From: Tumebacillus avium
Lineage (GTDB): Bacteria > Bacillota > Bacilli > Tumebacillales > Tumebacillaceae
Length of the DNA stretch: 64,000 nt
Assembly (NCBI RefSeq): GCF_002162355.1
Contig: NZ_CP021434.1
Coordinates: 2,704,501 to 2,768,500, forward strand
Direction of reading: 5' to 3'
The stretch's first letter is position 1, and every line of letters starts with the position of its first letter. Positions 26,261 to 35,104 of this stretch are shown here, one piece after another. The notes under the pieces are model-generated. The model was given only the letters and a program-made list of their open reading frames with translations, was not told the origin of the DNA and made no database searches. A program made the translations under genes and the position numbers.

Positions 26261-28084
26261 ATGGTGGTTGAATCAATCCTGAAAATTTTTTGGAAGGATC
26301 TGGGTGCTTATTTGCAAGAAGATGAGTACCTCACGTACTCCCAACACATGCGGGAGCTGGTCGGGTATGTTGATGAATTCATCATCACCGGCGAGCGGAA
26401 CGAACCGGCTTGGGAGCCGTTTTTCGACTATGGGCGGGCGTACGGACATCGGGTCGCGACTCGCGGCATGCAGTTGGAGATCATGCTGGAAATGGGCAAC
26501 ATGTTCCGGGAATCGATCTTGAATCATGTTTTTCATAACCATCAAGTGAAACTGAATGAACAAGACGCGTTTGGCAAAATGCTCTATATATCCGCTAAGA
26601 TCAATACGTACATGAACAAAATCGTGCTGGGCTTCCATCAGGCGCAGGAGGAAAAAGTCGAGAAGTCGTATGAGGAGCGCCGTCATCAAGTGTTGGAGCG
26701 GCTGCCGTTTTCGATCGTCGTTTACGATAAGGAAGGCTGTTTGCAGTTTGCCAACTCGATCGCTTTGGAACCGAACGGGCTTACGTATGAGCAGGTGGTG
26801 GGCAAGACGCGCGCAGAGCTGAAGCAGATGTTCAACCGCTCGACGGAGCCGGAGAGCACGTGGCGCAAGGTAATGAGCGGCGAACGCGTCAGATGGCGGG
26901 CCGATGTGCCGAGCCAGACCGATGAGTTGACGCAGGTGGATAAAGAGATGATTCCGCTGTTCGACGACGACGGCAATGTGAACGGGTCGATGACGATCAT
27001 TTATTCGCCGATCACGGAAAAAGAGCGTTTGTACAATCTGCATAAGCAGTTTTCATTTGTGTTGAACTCGATGAACAGCGGTCTGCTGATTTTGAATCAG
27101 GACTTTTCGCTCACCGCTTATAACAAGAAGGCGGAGGATATTTTTGGCCTCGCTGCTGAGCAGGTGCTGGGGACGTCGCTGTTGGATCTGTATCACCGCT
27201 ATACGGGCAAGGATATGAGCGAATCGAAGCTGAACTCGGCGATGAAGCGGGGGCTGCCGATTCGCGATCTGGAGTATCGGATTGTGATCAATGGGCGGTC
27301 TTTGACGATTCGCATTGACGGCAATCCGATTAAGAATGCCGAAGGCCAGCCGGTTGGCTATATTTTGATTATTGATGACCAGACGGAGCTGCTGGCGATG
27401 CGCGAGGCGATGATGCGCAATGAGAAGTTTGCTCTGATCGGTCAGTTTGCTGCGGGCATCGCACATGAGATTCGCAATCCGCTGACGACGGTGTTTGGCT
27501 TCCTGCAGCTGTTTGCGTCGAAGTCGGTGCAGCCGGATAATTTTCATGATTTGACGGTGAAGCTGCTGATTCCGGAGTTGGATCGGGCGAATACGATTTT
27601 GTCCGATTTCTTGATGGTATCGCGTCCGCAGGCTCCTCAGCGGCAGTTGGTCTGCACGGAGACGTTTTTGGCGGATGTGCTGCGGTTGGTGGAGTCGGAA
27701 GCGAACCTTCGCGGCGTTGTGCTGGAGGTGGAGGCGCCGGAAGACTTGCCTTCGCTGAATCTGGATGTGCAGCAGATGAAACAGGTGTTTCTCAATCTGT
27801 GTAAGAATGCGTTTGATGTGACTCCGCCGGGCGGCAAGTTGGTGTTGCGTGTGAAGGTGTTGAACAATGTGGTGCATTTTGAGGTGATTGATGAAGGGCC
27901 GGGGATTTTGGCGGAAGATCTGTCTCATATTTTTGAGCCGTTCTATACGACGAAGGAACACGGGACTGGATTGGGATTGCCGATTTCGCATCGGATTATT
28001 GAAGGGCACGGAGGAATGCTGACAGTGAGGTCGGCGGAAGGTGTGGGGACGACGTTTGTGATAGGTATTCCGTTTGCGCAGTAG
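26261..28084 (+). CDS. soluble PAS sensor histidine kinase, sporulation-kinase-like
   Basis: A protein of 607 residues from ATG 26261, preceded by GGAGGGGA. N-terminal about 120 residues form a helical sensor resembling the RsbR N-terminal domain, then two PAS domains (starting ERLPFSIVVYDKEG and VLNSMNSGLLILNQD). The HisKA H-box is AAGIAHEIRNPLT (His near 401), followed by a HATPase_c domain with N-box NLCKNAFDVTPPGG, DEGPGI and GTGLGLPIS. There is no membrane segment and no adjacent response regulator, so it is an orphan kinase of the Kin type that may feed a Spo0F/Spo0A phosphorelay. Confidence 0.88.
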   Translation: MVVESILKIFWKDLGAYLQEDEYLTYSQHMRELVGYVDEFIITGERNEPAWEPFFDYGRAYGHRVATRGMQLEIMLEMGNMFRESILNHVFHNHQVKLNEQDAFGKMLYISAKINTYMNKIVLGFHQAQEEKVEKSYEERRHQVLERLPFSIVVYDKEGCLQFANSIALEPNGLTYEQVVGKTRAELKQMFNRSTEPESTWRKVMSGERVRWRADVPSQTDELTQVDKEMIPLFDDDGNVNGSMTIIYSPITEKERLYNLHKQFSFVLNSMNSGLLILNQDFSLTAYNKKAEDIFGLAAEQVLGTSLLDLYHRYTGKDMSESKLNSAMKRGLPIRDLEYRIVINGRSLTIRIDGNPIKNAEGQPVGYILIIDDQTELLAMREAMMRNEKFALIGQFAAGIAHEIRNPLTTVFGFLQLFASKSVQPDNFHDLTVKLLIPELDRANTILSDFLMVSRPQAPQRQLVCTETFLADVLRLVESEANLRGVVLEVEAPEDLPSLNLDVQQMKQVFLNLCKNAFDVTPPGGKLVLRVKVLNNVVHFEVIDEGPGILAEDLSHIFEPFYTTKEHGTGLGLPISHRIIEGHGGMLTVRSAEGVGTTFVIGIPFAQ

Positions 28085-28100
28085 TTAGATAGAAGGCAGG

Positions 28101-28132
28101 AAGGCCTCCGCATGGATGCGGAGGCCTTTTTT
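28101..28132 (+). terminator. intrinsic terminator
   Basis: AAGGCCTCCGC / GCGGAGGCCTT with T6. The next 186 nt hold no gene I can support; a C/G-rich stretch about 28,260-28,300 contains a weak CCCTCCCCC / GGGGG pairing. Confidence 0.88.
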
Positions 28133-28318
28133 GTGGCTGGGTGGTCGGGTCCGGGCGGGACATGCTCCGGGTTCACGTTTCATCTTCACCCTTTTATTGA
28201 GTAAGAGCGTTTTTAGAGGAAGGGTAAAGATTCAAAGATCACCACTTCCGCATATCCCGCCCTCCCCCAAGGGAGTCGGAGCTCCAAGGGGGATAGAAAG
28301 ATCTAAAGATTTTAGGTC

Positions 28319-29118
28319 TTATGGTCTGGGGTTGGAGGCGGGCGGGAGGATTAGGTGTTGGACGGCGTGGAGGATGCCGTCTTCTTGGACGTGGCGGGTG
28401 ACATGGGGGCTACGGCAAGGAGCTCGGGGCTGGAATTGCCCATGGCGATGCCGAGGCCGACGTGCTGGATCATTTCGAGGTCGTTGTTGCCGTCTCCGAA
28501 GGCGGCCGCCTCGGCGGTCGGGATGTTTAGGTGGTCGAGCAGTTTTTGGACGCCGGTGGCTTTGTTGACTCCCAGCGGGTTGAGATCCAGTGCCCAGGTA
28601 CGCCAACGGTGCAGGTAGAGCTGGTCTTGGAGATGCGCGGTGTACGGCGCTTCTTCCGCCTGCGGGGCGAACAGGATGCACTGGTAGATCTCCGGCAGCT
28701 CGTCTGCATTTTTGATTGGCTGCGGTTCCATGAAGCCGATCTCACGGTCCGCTTGGGTGAAATGCGGGCAGTCGGCGATCTTTTTGGTGGAATAGATGTT
28801 TTCTCCTCCGTAAAGGAGGAGCGTATGGCCGGGCGTGGTTTGCGCCAGGCGCACCCAGTCTTGGATTTGCCGTTTGGCAAACGGCACACCGGTCACGGTG
28901 CGCCCGTTTTGGCCGATGTGGGCGCCGTTGCAGGTGACCGCCCAGTCGATGCCAAGCGTTTCACGGACGGACTTCATTTCGTATTCGGGTCGGCCGGTGG
29001 CCAGGACGGGGATGATGCCGTGTTCTTTGAGGAGGTCAATCGCCTGGCGGGCGGAGTCGGGGATCTGTTTGTTGGTCATCAGCGTGCCGTCGACGTCGAA
29101 GAAGGCGATGCGGATCAT
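28319..29118 (-). CDS. Cof-type HAD phosphatase, C-terminal frameshift
   Basis: Starts at the ATG at 29118 with MIRIAFFDVDGTLM (HAD motif I, Asp nucleophile DVDGT), then LATGRPEYE (motif II) and AAAFGDGNNDLEM (motif IV), with a Cof-type cap between. The frame runs off at 28351 with an atypical Ser/Thr/Pro tail. In the alternative frame the expected end (HVTRHVQEDGILHAVQHLI) appears and stops at 28319. Adding one base to the G5 run at 28405-28409 joins them. Only the last 30 or so residues are affected. It is translationally coupled (ATGA overlap) to the gene at 29115-29384. Confidence 0.82.
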
Positions 29119-29384
29119 GATTGGAGCCTCTGAGTGTACCATTTGTCGGAGAACTCCTGTGCCGCAACGCGGTACTTGCGCCCGTCTTCGAGCAGGACGA
29201 GGTACGCACTTTCCAGCATGCGTCCCATTTCATCGGCTTCGACCGGACCTTCCCACTGCATCCCGTCTAACGTTTCGATTTCATATAGTTGCATACCGCC
29301 ATTTAGAAAGGTCACGTGTGCGGTCGCCACTTGCATGGCACGCTCGCCGCGCGGCTGGATGTGTATTGTCGCTTGATAAGTCAT
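29115..29384 (-). CDS. hypothetical 89-residue protein
   Basis: Starts at ATG 29384 (MTYQATIHIQPRGERAMQVA) with GAGGTG 8 nt upstream. Beta-rich with a helical end; its TGA overlaps the ATG of the HAD gene, so both form one operon. The body (VTFLNGGMQLYEIETLDGM) matches no family I know. Confidence 0.7.
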   Translation of the reverse strand: MTYQATIHIQPRGERAMQVATAHVTFLNGGMQLYEIETLDGMQWEGPVEADEMGRMLESAYLVLLEDGRKYRVAAQEFSDKWYTQRLQS

Positions 29385-29478
29385 CTCGGGTTCACCTCGC
29401 TGTCCATAATACCACTTCCGTTTGCGAGATGGTACCCGATATCTGCTACAATAACAGGAGTGAGAAGGAGGGACGGAC

Positions 29479-30846
29479 ATGGGGATGAATGAGCTGATGC
29501 ACACCGCAGCGGCGGTGCTGGATCACGTGTATGACGGGGTGGCGGCGATCGATGACCGGGGGAAGATCGTCTATGTGAACCCGGCGAATGAACGGATTAC
29601 CGGGCTGAAAAGCGAGGAACTGGTCGGACGTCAGGTGAAGGACGCGATTCCCAGTGCGCACATTTTGGACGTGCTGGTCACCGGCGAACCGGTGATCGGC
29701 GTGCGGACGAAGGTCGGGGAACGACCCGTCGTTTCGAACATCGTGCCTGTGCTGGAAGCGGGCAGGCTGCTTGGGGTGGTCTCGGTGTTTCGAGATGAGA
29801 CAGAGCTGCACAACCTCGCCCGCCAACTGTCCCAAGCAAATGAAACGATCGAACAGCTCGCCCGCCTCGTCGACCCGGAAGGACGCGGCGGCATGATCAC
29901 CGGGGAAAGTGAAGCGATGCAAAAGGCACTCGCCCTCGCCACGAAAGCTGCCCGCGTCTCGTCACCGGTGCTGATCCAAGGCGAGAGCGGCACCGGCAAG
30001 GAAGTGCTCGCCCGCTACATTCATGACCAGAGCCCGCGCAAGTCGCAGCCGTTTGTGCCGATCAACTGTGCGGCGATCCCCGAGCACCTGCTGGAAAGCG
30101 AACTGTTTGGTCATGAGGAAGGCGCGTTTACCGGATCGAAGAAAGGCGGCCGGCCCGGCCTGTTTGAGATCGCCGACGGCGGCACGCTGTTCCTCGATGA
30201 GGTCGGGGACATGAGCATGCATTTGCAGGCCAAGCTCCTGCGCGCCATTCAGTTTCAGGAGATTCGCCGCGTCGGCGGAACGGGAACGAAACAGGTCGAC
30301 GTGCGCTTTTTGTTTGCCACCCACCACAATCTGCTCGAAAGTGTGGCCGCTGGCTCGTTTCGCGAAGACTTGTATTACCGGATGGAAGTGGTCTCGATCC
30401 ACCTGCCCTCCTTGCGCGAACGCCCGGAGGACATTCCGGTGTTTGCGGTGCACGCACTGAGCAAGATCACGAAAAAGCTCGGCCTGCCCGCCCTGAAGAT
30501 CGGACAGGGGGGCATGCAGGCCTTTCGCCGCTACCCATGGCCGGGCAACATTCGCGAGCTGGAAAATGTGCTGGAGCAGGCGGCAATTCTCGATGAGGAC
30601 GGCGTGGTCGAGCTGAACGACCTGCCCAAGCGCTTTGGCGACCGCGCAGGCCGCCACGAGGATGAGCTGTTTAAGGAGATTCCTACGCTGGAGGAAATGG
30701 AAGAAAAGCTGCTCCGTCAGGCGCTGCGCACCTATGTCACCAAAGGAGAAGCTGCTGCCGCCCTCGGCGTCTCGCGGGCGACGTTGTATCGTAAATTAGA
30801 AAAGTATAACTTGGCAGGCGATCGTTTTTCTCATAATGAGACGTGA
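29479..30846 (+). CDS. sigma-54-dependent activator with PAS sensor
   Basis: A 455-residue enhancer-binding protein. Residues about 10-115 are a PAS domain (AIDDRGKIVYVNPANERITG). The AAA+ domain has Walker A GESGTGKE (about 168-175), ELFGHEEGAFTGS (the sigma-54 contact loop, reading GAFTGS not the canonical GAFTGA), Walker B GGTLFLDEVGDM, and YPWPGNIRELENVLE. A Fis-type HTH ends the protein (GEAAAALGVSRATLYRKLEK). The TyrR/RocR-like layout and the adjacent tryptophanase gene with a sigma-54 promoter suggest control of amino-acid catabolism in response to a small ligand bound by PAS. Confidence 0.9.
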   Translation: MGMNELMHTAAAVLDHVYDGVAAIDDRGKIVYVNPANERITGLKSEELVGRQVKDAIPSAHILDVLVTGEPVIGVRTKVGERPVVSNIVPVLEAGRLLGVVSVFRDETELHNLARQLSQANETIEQLARLVDPEGRGGMITGESEAMQKALALATKAARVSSPVLIQGESGTGKEVLARYIHDQSPRKSQPFVPINCAAIPEHLLESELFGHEEGAFTGSKKGGRPGLFEIADGGTLFLDEVGDMSMHLQAKLLRAIQFQEIRRVGGTGTKQVDVRFLFATHHNLLESVAAGSFREDLYYRMEVVSIHLPSLRERPEDIPVFAVHALSKITKKLGLPALKIGQGGMQAFRRYPWPGNIRELENVLEQAAILDEDGVVELNDLPKRFGDRAGRHEDELFKEIPTLEEMEEKLLRQALRTYVTKGEAAAALGVSRATLYRKLEKYNLAGDRFSHNET

Positions 30847-30868
30847 ATGTCTCGAAATGATACATTTC
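30838..30868. promoter_or_regulatory. candidate enhancer site (two adjacent palindromes)
   Basis: GAGAC-N6-GTCTC (30838-30853) is followed directly by GAAATG-ATA-CATTTC (30854-30868, perfect 6-bp arms). They lie about 50-75 nt upstream of the sigma-54 promoter, where an enhancer-binding protein would act. The first partly overlaps the end of the activator gene. Confidence 0.5.
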
Positions 30869-30913
30869 TGTGCGCTCATCACTTCCCAAGCCCGTTAAAT
30901 CAAGGCAAAGTAG

Positions 30914-30930
30914 TTGGCATGATTTTTGCA
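30914..30930 (+). promoter_or_regulatory. sigma-54 (-24/-12) promoter of the tryptophanase gene
   Basis: TTGGCATGATTTTTGCA: GG at 30916-30917 and GC at 30928-30929 with the required 10-nt spacing, matching TTGGCAYRNNNNTTGCW at essentially every fixed position. It lies 44 nt before ATG 30974 and just after the activator gene. Confidence 0.88.
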
Positions 30931-30973
30931 AAAACTATTGGGCAGAGACAATAAGGCTAAGGAGAGATGACTG

Positions 30974-32370
30974 ATGCGCACAGCAGAACCATATCGCATT
31001 AAAATGGTGGAACCGATTCGTTTGATCCCGCAAGAGGAGCGCGTAGAGAAGTTGAAGGAGGCGGGTTACAACCCGTTTTTGCTGCGTTCGGAGGATGTTT
31101 ATATCGATTTGCTGACCGACTCCGGCACCGGGGCGATGAGCGACGCGCAATGGGGCGCGATGATGATGGGCGACGAGTCGTATGCCGGCTCGAAAAGCTT
31201 TTATAAATTGGAAAAATCGGTCCAGGACGTGCTGGGCTACAAATATCTGATCCCGACACACCAAGGGCGCGGGGCGGAACAGGTGCTGTTCCCGCTGATC
31301 ATCAAGCACTCCGGGCAATATGTGCTGGGCAACATGCACTTCGATACGACGAAGGCGCACATCGAGCTGGCCAAAGGCCGCGCGCTGAACTTTGTCATCG
31401 AAGACGCATACGATTCTTCGACGTACCATCCGTTCAAAGGCAACTTTGACCTGGAGAAGATGTCGGCGTTTATCGATGAGCAGTCGGCCGAAAACATCGC
31501 CTTTATCCTGATCACCGTCACCTGCAACTCGGCCGGGGCCAGCCGGTGTCGATGGAAAACATCCGCGGCGTGCATGAGATCGCCCGCAAGCACAACATCG
31601 CCTTGTTCTTCGATGCGGCGCGCTTTGCGGAGAACGCGTATTTTATCAAGCAGCGCGAAGAAGGCTATGCGGACAAATCGGTGCAGGAGATCGTGCGCGA
31701 AATGCTCTCCTACGCAGACGGCCTGACCATGTCGGCGAAAAAAGACGGTCTGGTCAACATGGGCGGCATGATCGCGATCAAGGAAGACGAAGAGCTGTTC
31801 AAGCAGTGCCAGTCCTATGTCGTGCCGTTTGAAGGCTTCCCGACGTACGGCGGGCTGTCCGGCCGCGACATGGAAGCGCTGGCGCAAGGCCTGCGCGAAG
31901 GCGTCGAGGAAGACTACCTCGCGCACCGCATCGGCCAGGTGGAATACCTCGGCGAAAAGCTGCGCGAGATCGGCGTGCCGATCCAGTATCCGACCGGCGG
32001 TCACGCGGTGTTTGTCGATGCGAAAGCGCTCTTGCCGCACATTCCGAATCTGCAGTTCCCGGCACAGGCGCTGGCGAACGAACTGTATCTGGAAGGCGGC
32101 ATCCGCGGCGTTGAAGTCGGCTCGTTCCTGCTCGGACGCGACCCGGAAACGCGCGAAGAGTTGATCTCGCCGATGGAGTTCCTGCGTCTGACCATCCCGC
32201 GCCGCACGTACACGAACAACCACATGGACTTTATCGTTGATACGTTCAAGCGCATCATGGAGCGCAAGGACCAGATTCGCGGCGTGCGCTTCACGTATGA
32301 GCCGCAGATTCTGCGCCACTTCACGTCCCGTCTGGAGCCGGTCGAAGCGGTTGGAGCTTCTGCAAAATAG
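30974..32370 (+). CDS. tnaA: tryptophanase-family PLP lyase, frameshifted
   Basis: The two frames (30974 to about 31537, then on to 32370) together encode about 465 residues. Markers are [72 protein letters not shown] (PLP lysine) and [15 protein letters not shown]. The C-terminal half follows tryptophanase more closely ([26 protein letters not shown]) than tyrosine phenol-lyase. The expected [14 protein letters not shown] is broken: the GGGG at 31535-31538 needs one more G to read through. Product role: conversion of tryptophan (or tyrosine) to indole (or phenol), pyruvate and ammonia. If the break is real the enzyme is lost. Confidence 0.85.
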
Positions 32371-32400
32371 GACGACGTTTGACGAAAAGATGAAACTTTT

Positions 32401-32442
32401 ACGCCCCCGACTCGTATGTATTACCATACGAGAAAGGGGCGT
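32401..32442 (+). terminator. intrinsic terminator of the tryptophanase gene
   Basis: ACGCCCC ... GGGGCGT enclosing CTCGTATG / CATACGAG, with a weak T-rich end. Confidence 0.75.
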
Positions 32443-32450
32443 TGTTTGTA

Positions 32451-32768
32451 GTGTCTACTGAAAGCAAGATTTTAGCGGTATTATCTCATGTATCGTATTT
32501 CTTTTTACCGATTATCCTCCCGGTGATCGTCCTGCTGGTCAAGCAAGATGACCAGTTTGTTAAACACCATGCCAAGCAGTCGCTTGTGTTCCATGCCGCG
32601 ATCATTGTCGCGACCCTGATCGCTTGGCTTTTGACCCTCGTGCTGATCGGCTTCCTGCTCTTGCCGGTGATCTGGATCGTTGGGCTGGTCTTCACGATCA
32701 TCGCGATCATCCGCGCGGTTGACAGCGAGTACTACCGCTACCCGGTTGCGGGTAATTGGGTGAAGTAA
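32451..32768 (+). CDS. DUF4870-like small membrane protein
   Basis: About 105 residues from GTG 32451, with three hydrophobic helices. The features STESKILAVLSHVSYFFLPI, VKHHAKQSLVFHAA and a C-terminal segment ending in RYPVAGNWVK are those of DUF4870/Tic20-like proteins. Function unknown; inner membrane. Confidence 0.8.
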   Translation: MSTESKILAVLSHVSYFFLPIILPVIVLLVKQDDQFVKHHAKQSLVFHAAIIVATLIAWLLTLVLIGFLLLPVIWIVGLVFTIIAIIRAVDSEYYRYPVAGNWVK

Positions 32769-32812
32769 AGGCAAAGCTAACTAGCATCCTGTGCGAAAAG
32801 GGGTGCTCCATC

Positions 32813-33025
32813 ATGGAAAACAGGCAGAACACGCTGGACACGATCTGGGAAGGGCTGCAAGAGCTTCCGCGCATGGAACTCAACCAGTTGTTTGCGTCGA
32901 TGGGTCTGTCCAAAACGATGTATGCCAAGCTTCCGGACGAGGATGCGCGCAAGATGTTCCTCGGTCTTGCCACCCGCTTGGACGACAGCACACTGGGCGA
33001 AGTGGTTCAGCTCGTCCGGGCGTAG
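32813..33025 (+). CDS. hypothetical 70-residue protein
   Basis: Starts at ATG 32813 (MENRQNTLDTIWEGLQELPR) with AAAGGGG upstream. Acidic helical protein with MELNQLFASMGLSKTMYAKL. No family recognised; follows the DUF4870 gene by 44 nt and may share its transcript. Confidence 0.65.
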   Translation: MENRQNTLDTIWEGLQELPRMELNQLFASMGLSKTMYAKLPDEDARKMFLGLATRLDDSTLGEVVQLVRA

Positions 33026-33138
33026 CACGGGAAAGGGGGCCGTGCGGCCTCCTTTTTTGTTTGCACCGGCCAACAACTGCATAGGTCGGCAACGGCTGCT
33101 AAATACTACCTGTACTCACATTTCGATGGAGGTGCAGC

Positions 33139-33372
33139 GTGGTGAATCCATACGCATGCCCGAATTGCCGCAACAAGATGAGGTTTCACATCTGCGATCA
33201 GAACCCTGTGTCAGTCAAGCTGAATCCGCAAACGGGCGAACTGGTGGAGTACATCGACCAGAACGATCTGATGGCGCACCCGTACAAAGGGGAAACGCGC
33301 CTGGTCGAATGCGCCGTCTGCGGGCTGGACGGCACGGAACTCCTGTTCGTCAAAGCAGCACAGCGGATGTAA
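33139..33372 (+). CDS. small zinc-ribbon-like protein
   Basis: A 77-residue protein with paired cysteines: YACPNCRNKMRFHIC at the N-terminus and ECAVCGLDGTE near the end, a CxxC...CxxC arrangement expected to bind Zn. GTG start (33139 or 33142) after GGAGGTG. Role unknown. Confidence 0.68.
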   Translation: MVNPYACPNCRNKMRFHICDQNPVSVKLNPQTGELVEYIDQNDLMAHPYKGETRLVECAVCGLDGTELLFVKAAQRM

Positions 33373-33380
33373 AAAAATGG

Positions 33381-33417
33381 CGCCTCATCAACCTTTTGGG
33401 GGATGAGGCGGTTTTTT
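33381..33417 (+). terminator. intrinsic terminator
   Basis: CGCCTCATC / GATGAGGCG stem with T6. Confidence 0.88.
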
Positions 33418-33508
33418 ACGCTTTTGTCAAAGAAAATTCATGCTATACTAAATTGAGCCTGAAATCATGCATTTTATCTTCTGGAATTTTGGAAAGGTGG
33501 ATTCTTCC

Positions 33509-34291
33509 TTGCTGCGAAATCTGTTTAGTATTTTGTTCCGCCCGCAAAAGACGGTCGACCGGCTGCTCGAAGAGCGCAAATTTGGTCAATCCTGGGGCGC
33601 AACTTGGTTCCTGATCGGCATCAACCTGCTGGTGATGGTCTTGCTGGGCGTCTGGCTGACCGGTGAAATCAGCGATTTGTCGGAACTGATCGATCCGTCC
33701 GGCGAGGGCATCGTCGATGCCTCGGCAATCGCTCTGATCTGGGGCGTTGGCGGCATCATCTCGCTGATCTCGATCGTGCTGAGCTTCATTTTGTCCCGTT
33801 TCTTCTTCAAATGGCTGGTCGTGCTGGGCATCCGCATGGTGGCTTCGCGCGAATATCCGACCGACCCGGCAGAGCGTCGGGAAAAAGGGCGTCTGGTCGA
33901 ACTGATCCAGCCGTACACGATGTGGATTTACGTTGTGGCTTCGCTGGTCTCCGTGTTGTTCCTGCCGCTGGTCTTTGATATGAGCTCTATTGTTGAAATG
34001 ATCGAGATGGCCGAAATGGGCGGCGACCCGGGCACCGATTCGGTCATGATGTTTGTCGGCCTCTTTATCTGGGGCGGGATTGTGCAACTGATCTCGCTGG
34101 GCCTGTTCATCTACATGATCATCGTCCGCGTGTTTGCGCTGAAGAAGATCTACAACATCTCGGCTGCCAAAGCGTTTTTTGGCCCGTTTATCACGTACAT
34201 GATCGTGTACGTCGTGTTCTTTATCTTGTATATTCTGTTTGTTGCCACTGTTGCGATGATCCCGGCGTTGATCGATCCGAGCATGGTATAA
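33509..34291 (+). CDS. YIP1-family membrane protein
   Basis: About 260 residues from TTG 33509, 8 nt after AAAGGTGG, with five predicted membrane helices. LFRPQKTVDRLLEE at the N-terminus and LVELIQPYTMWIY in the middle are YIP1-like marks. The start is supported by the paralogous next gene, which begins at the same place in the alignment (ILFRPAATLDDLL). A possible -10 (TATACT) lies at 33444. Function in bacteria unknown. Confidence 0.8.
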   Translation: MLRNLFSILFRPQKTVDRLLEERKFGQSWGATWFLIGINLLVMVLLGVWLTGEISDLSELIDPSGEGIVDASAIALIWGVGGIISLISIVLSFILSRFFFKWLVVLGIRMVASREYPTDPAERREKGRLVELIQPYTMWIYVVASLVSVLFLPLVFDMSSIVEMIEMAEMGGDPGTDSVMMFVGLFIWGGIVQLISLGLFIYMIIVRVFALKKIYNISAAKAFFGPFITYMIVYVVFFILYILFVATVAMIPALIDPSMV

Positions 34292-34305
34292 GGAGTTATT
34301 GAGAG

Positions 34306-35067
34306 TTGAACGTGCGAAGTGCGCTGTATAAAATATTGTTCCGTCCTGCTGCCACGCTGGATGACCTGCTTTTTGAAGGCGATCAGAAAAGGTCTTGGCG
34401 GGCGACGAACGTTCTGGCGATCACGGATACATTGCTTGTGCTGGTCTTTTTGGCGGGCATGGCCATCTTGTATCTGGCAGGATCGGGAATCGCGACAGTT
34501 CCGTATTCCGAGATCTTCCCGATCTCGAAAACGCTGCTGATCACGATCCTTGTGGCAAGTGTGCCGCTGTCGTTTCTATGCTCGTGGGTGTTTCACGCGC
34601 TGGCCCGCTATTGCTTCGCTTGGATTGTGCGGACAGGGCTGCGGATTTCTGCCTGGGGGCAGTATCCGCGCGACCGGCAGGAGCAGGCGGAAAAGGCGAG
34701 GCAACTGCAGTTGATCCAGCCTTACACGGCGTGGGTCAACTGGATGCCCTCCCAGCTTTCGAATCTGCTCTATGGCGTCAGCATGTTTGTCGGCGCGTTT
34801 GTGGCGATGACCGGAAATACGGCTCTGACGGTGATCTGGTCGATCGTCTCCATCGTGCTTGGGCTGATCAGCTATATGGTTCCCCTCGGAAGTTACATCT
34901 ACATGATCATCGTGCGCGTCATGGCGATTCAGAAGATTTACGGGATTTCCGGAGCGCGTGCGTTCTGGGGGCCATTTCTGATCTATGTGCTGATCTATGG
35001 GGTGCTGTTTGTCAGTTTCCTGGGCATCTTAGCTTGGGAATTCATGACGGGAACCTCAACCGCATAA
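34306..35067 (+). CDS. YIP1-family membrane protein, tandem paralogue
   Basis: A 253-residue polytopic protein, TTG start, 14 nt after its paralogue. Shared elements include KILFRPAATLDDLL, LQLIQPYTAWVNW and IYMIIVRVMAIQKIYGIS near the C-terminus. Clearly a tandem duplication with the preceding gene; both may form one complex. Confidence 0.8.
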   Translation: MNVRSALYKILFRPAATLDDLLFEGDQKRSWRATNVLAITDTLLVLVFLAGMAILYLAGSGIATVPYSEIFPISKTLLITILVASVPLSFLCSWVFHALARYCFAWIVRTGLRISAWGQYPRDRQEQAEKARQLQLIQPYTAWVNWMPSQLSNLLYGVSMFVGAFVAMTGNTALTVIWSIVSIVLGLISYMVPLGSYIYMIIVRVMAIQKIYGISGARAFWGPFLIYVLIYGVLFVSFLGILAWEFMTGTSTA

Positions 35068-35068
35068 G

Positions 35069-35100
35069 AAAAAGCCACCTCGTACAAGAGGTGGCTTTTT
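35069..35100. terminator. bidirectional terminator
   Basis: AAAAAGCCACCTC / GAGGTGGCTTTTT. Confidence 0.92.
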
Positions 35101-35104
35101 GCGT

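Noticed and set aside
28205..28318. C/G-rich intergenic repeat after the sensor-kinase terminator
   Set aside because: Pairing is weak and no second clear copy was found in the window.
32371..32450. tnaC-like leader peptide or T-box near the tryptophanase gene
   Set aside because: No short Trp-containing leader frame or T-box core was found upstream of 30974, and the hairpin at 32401 is downstream.
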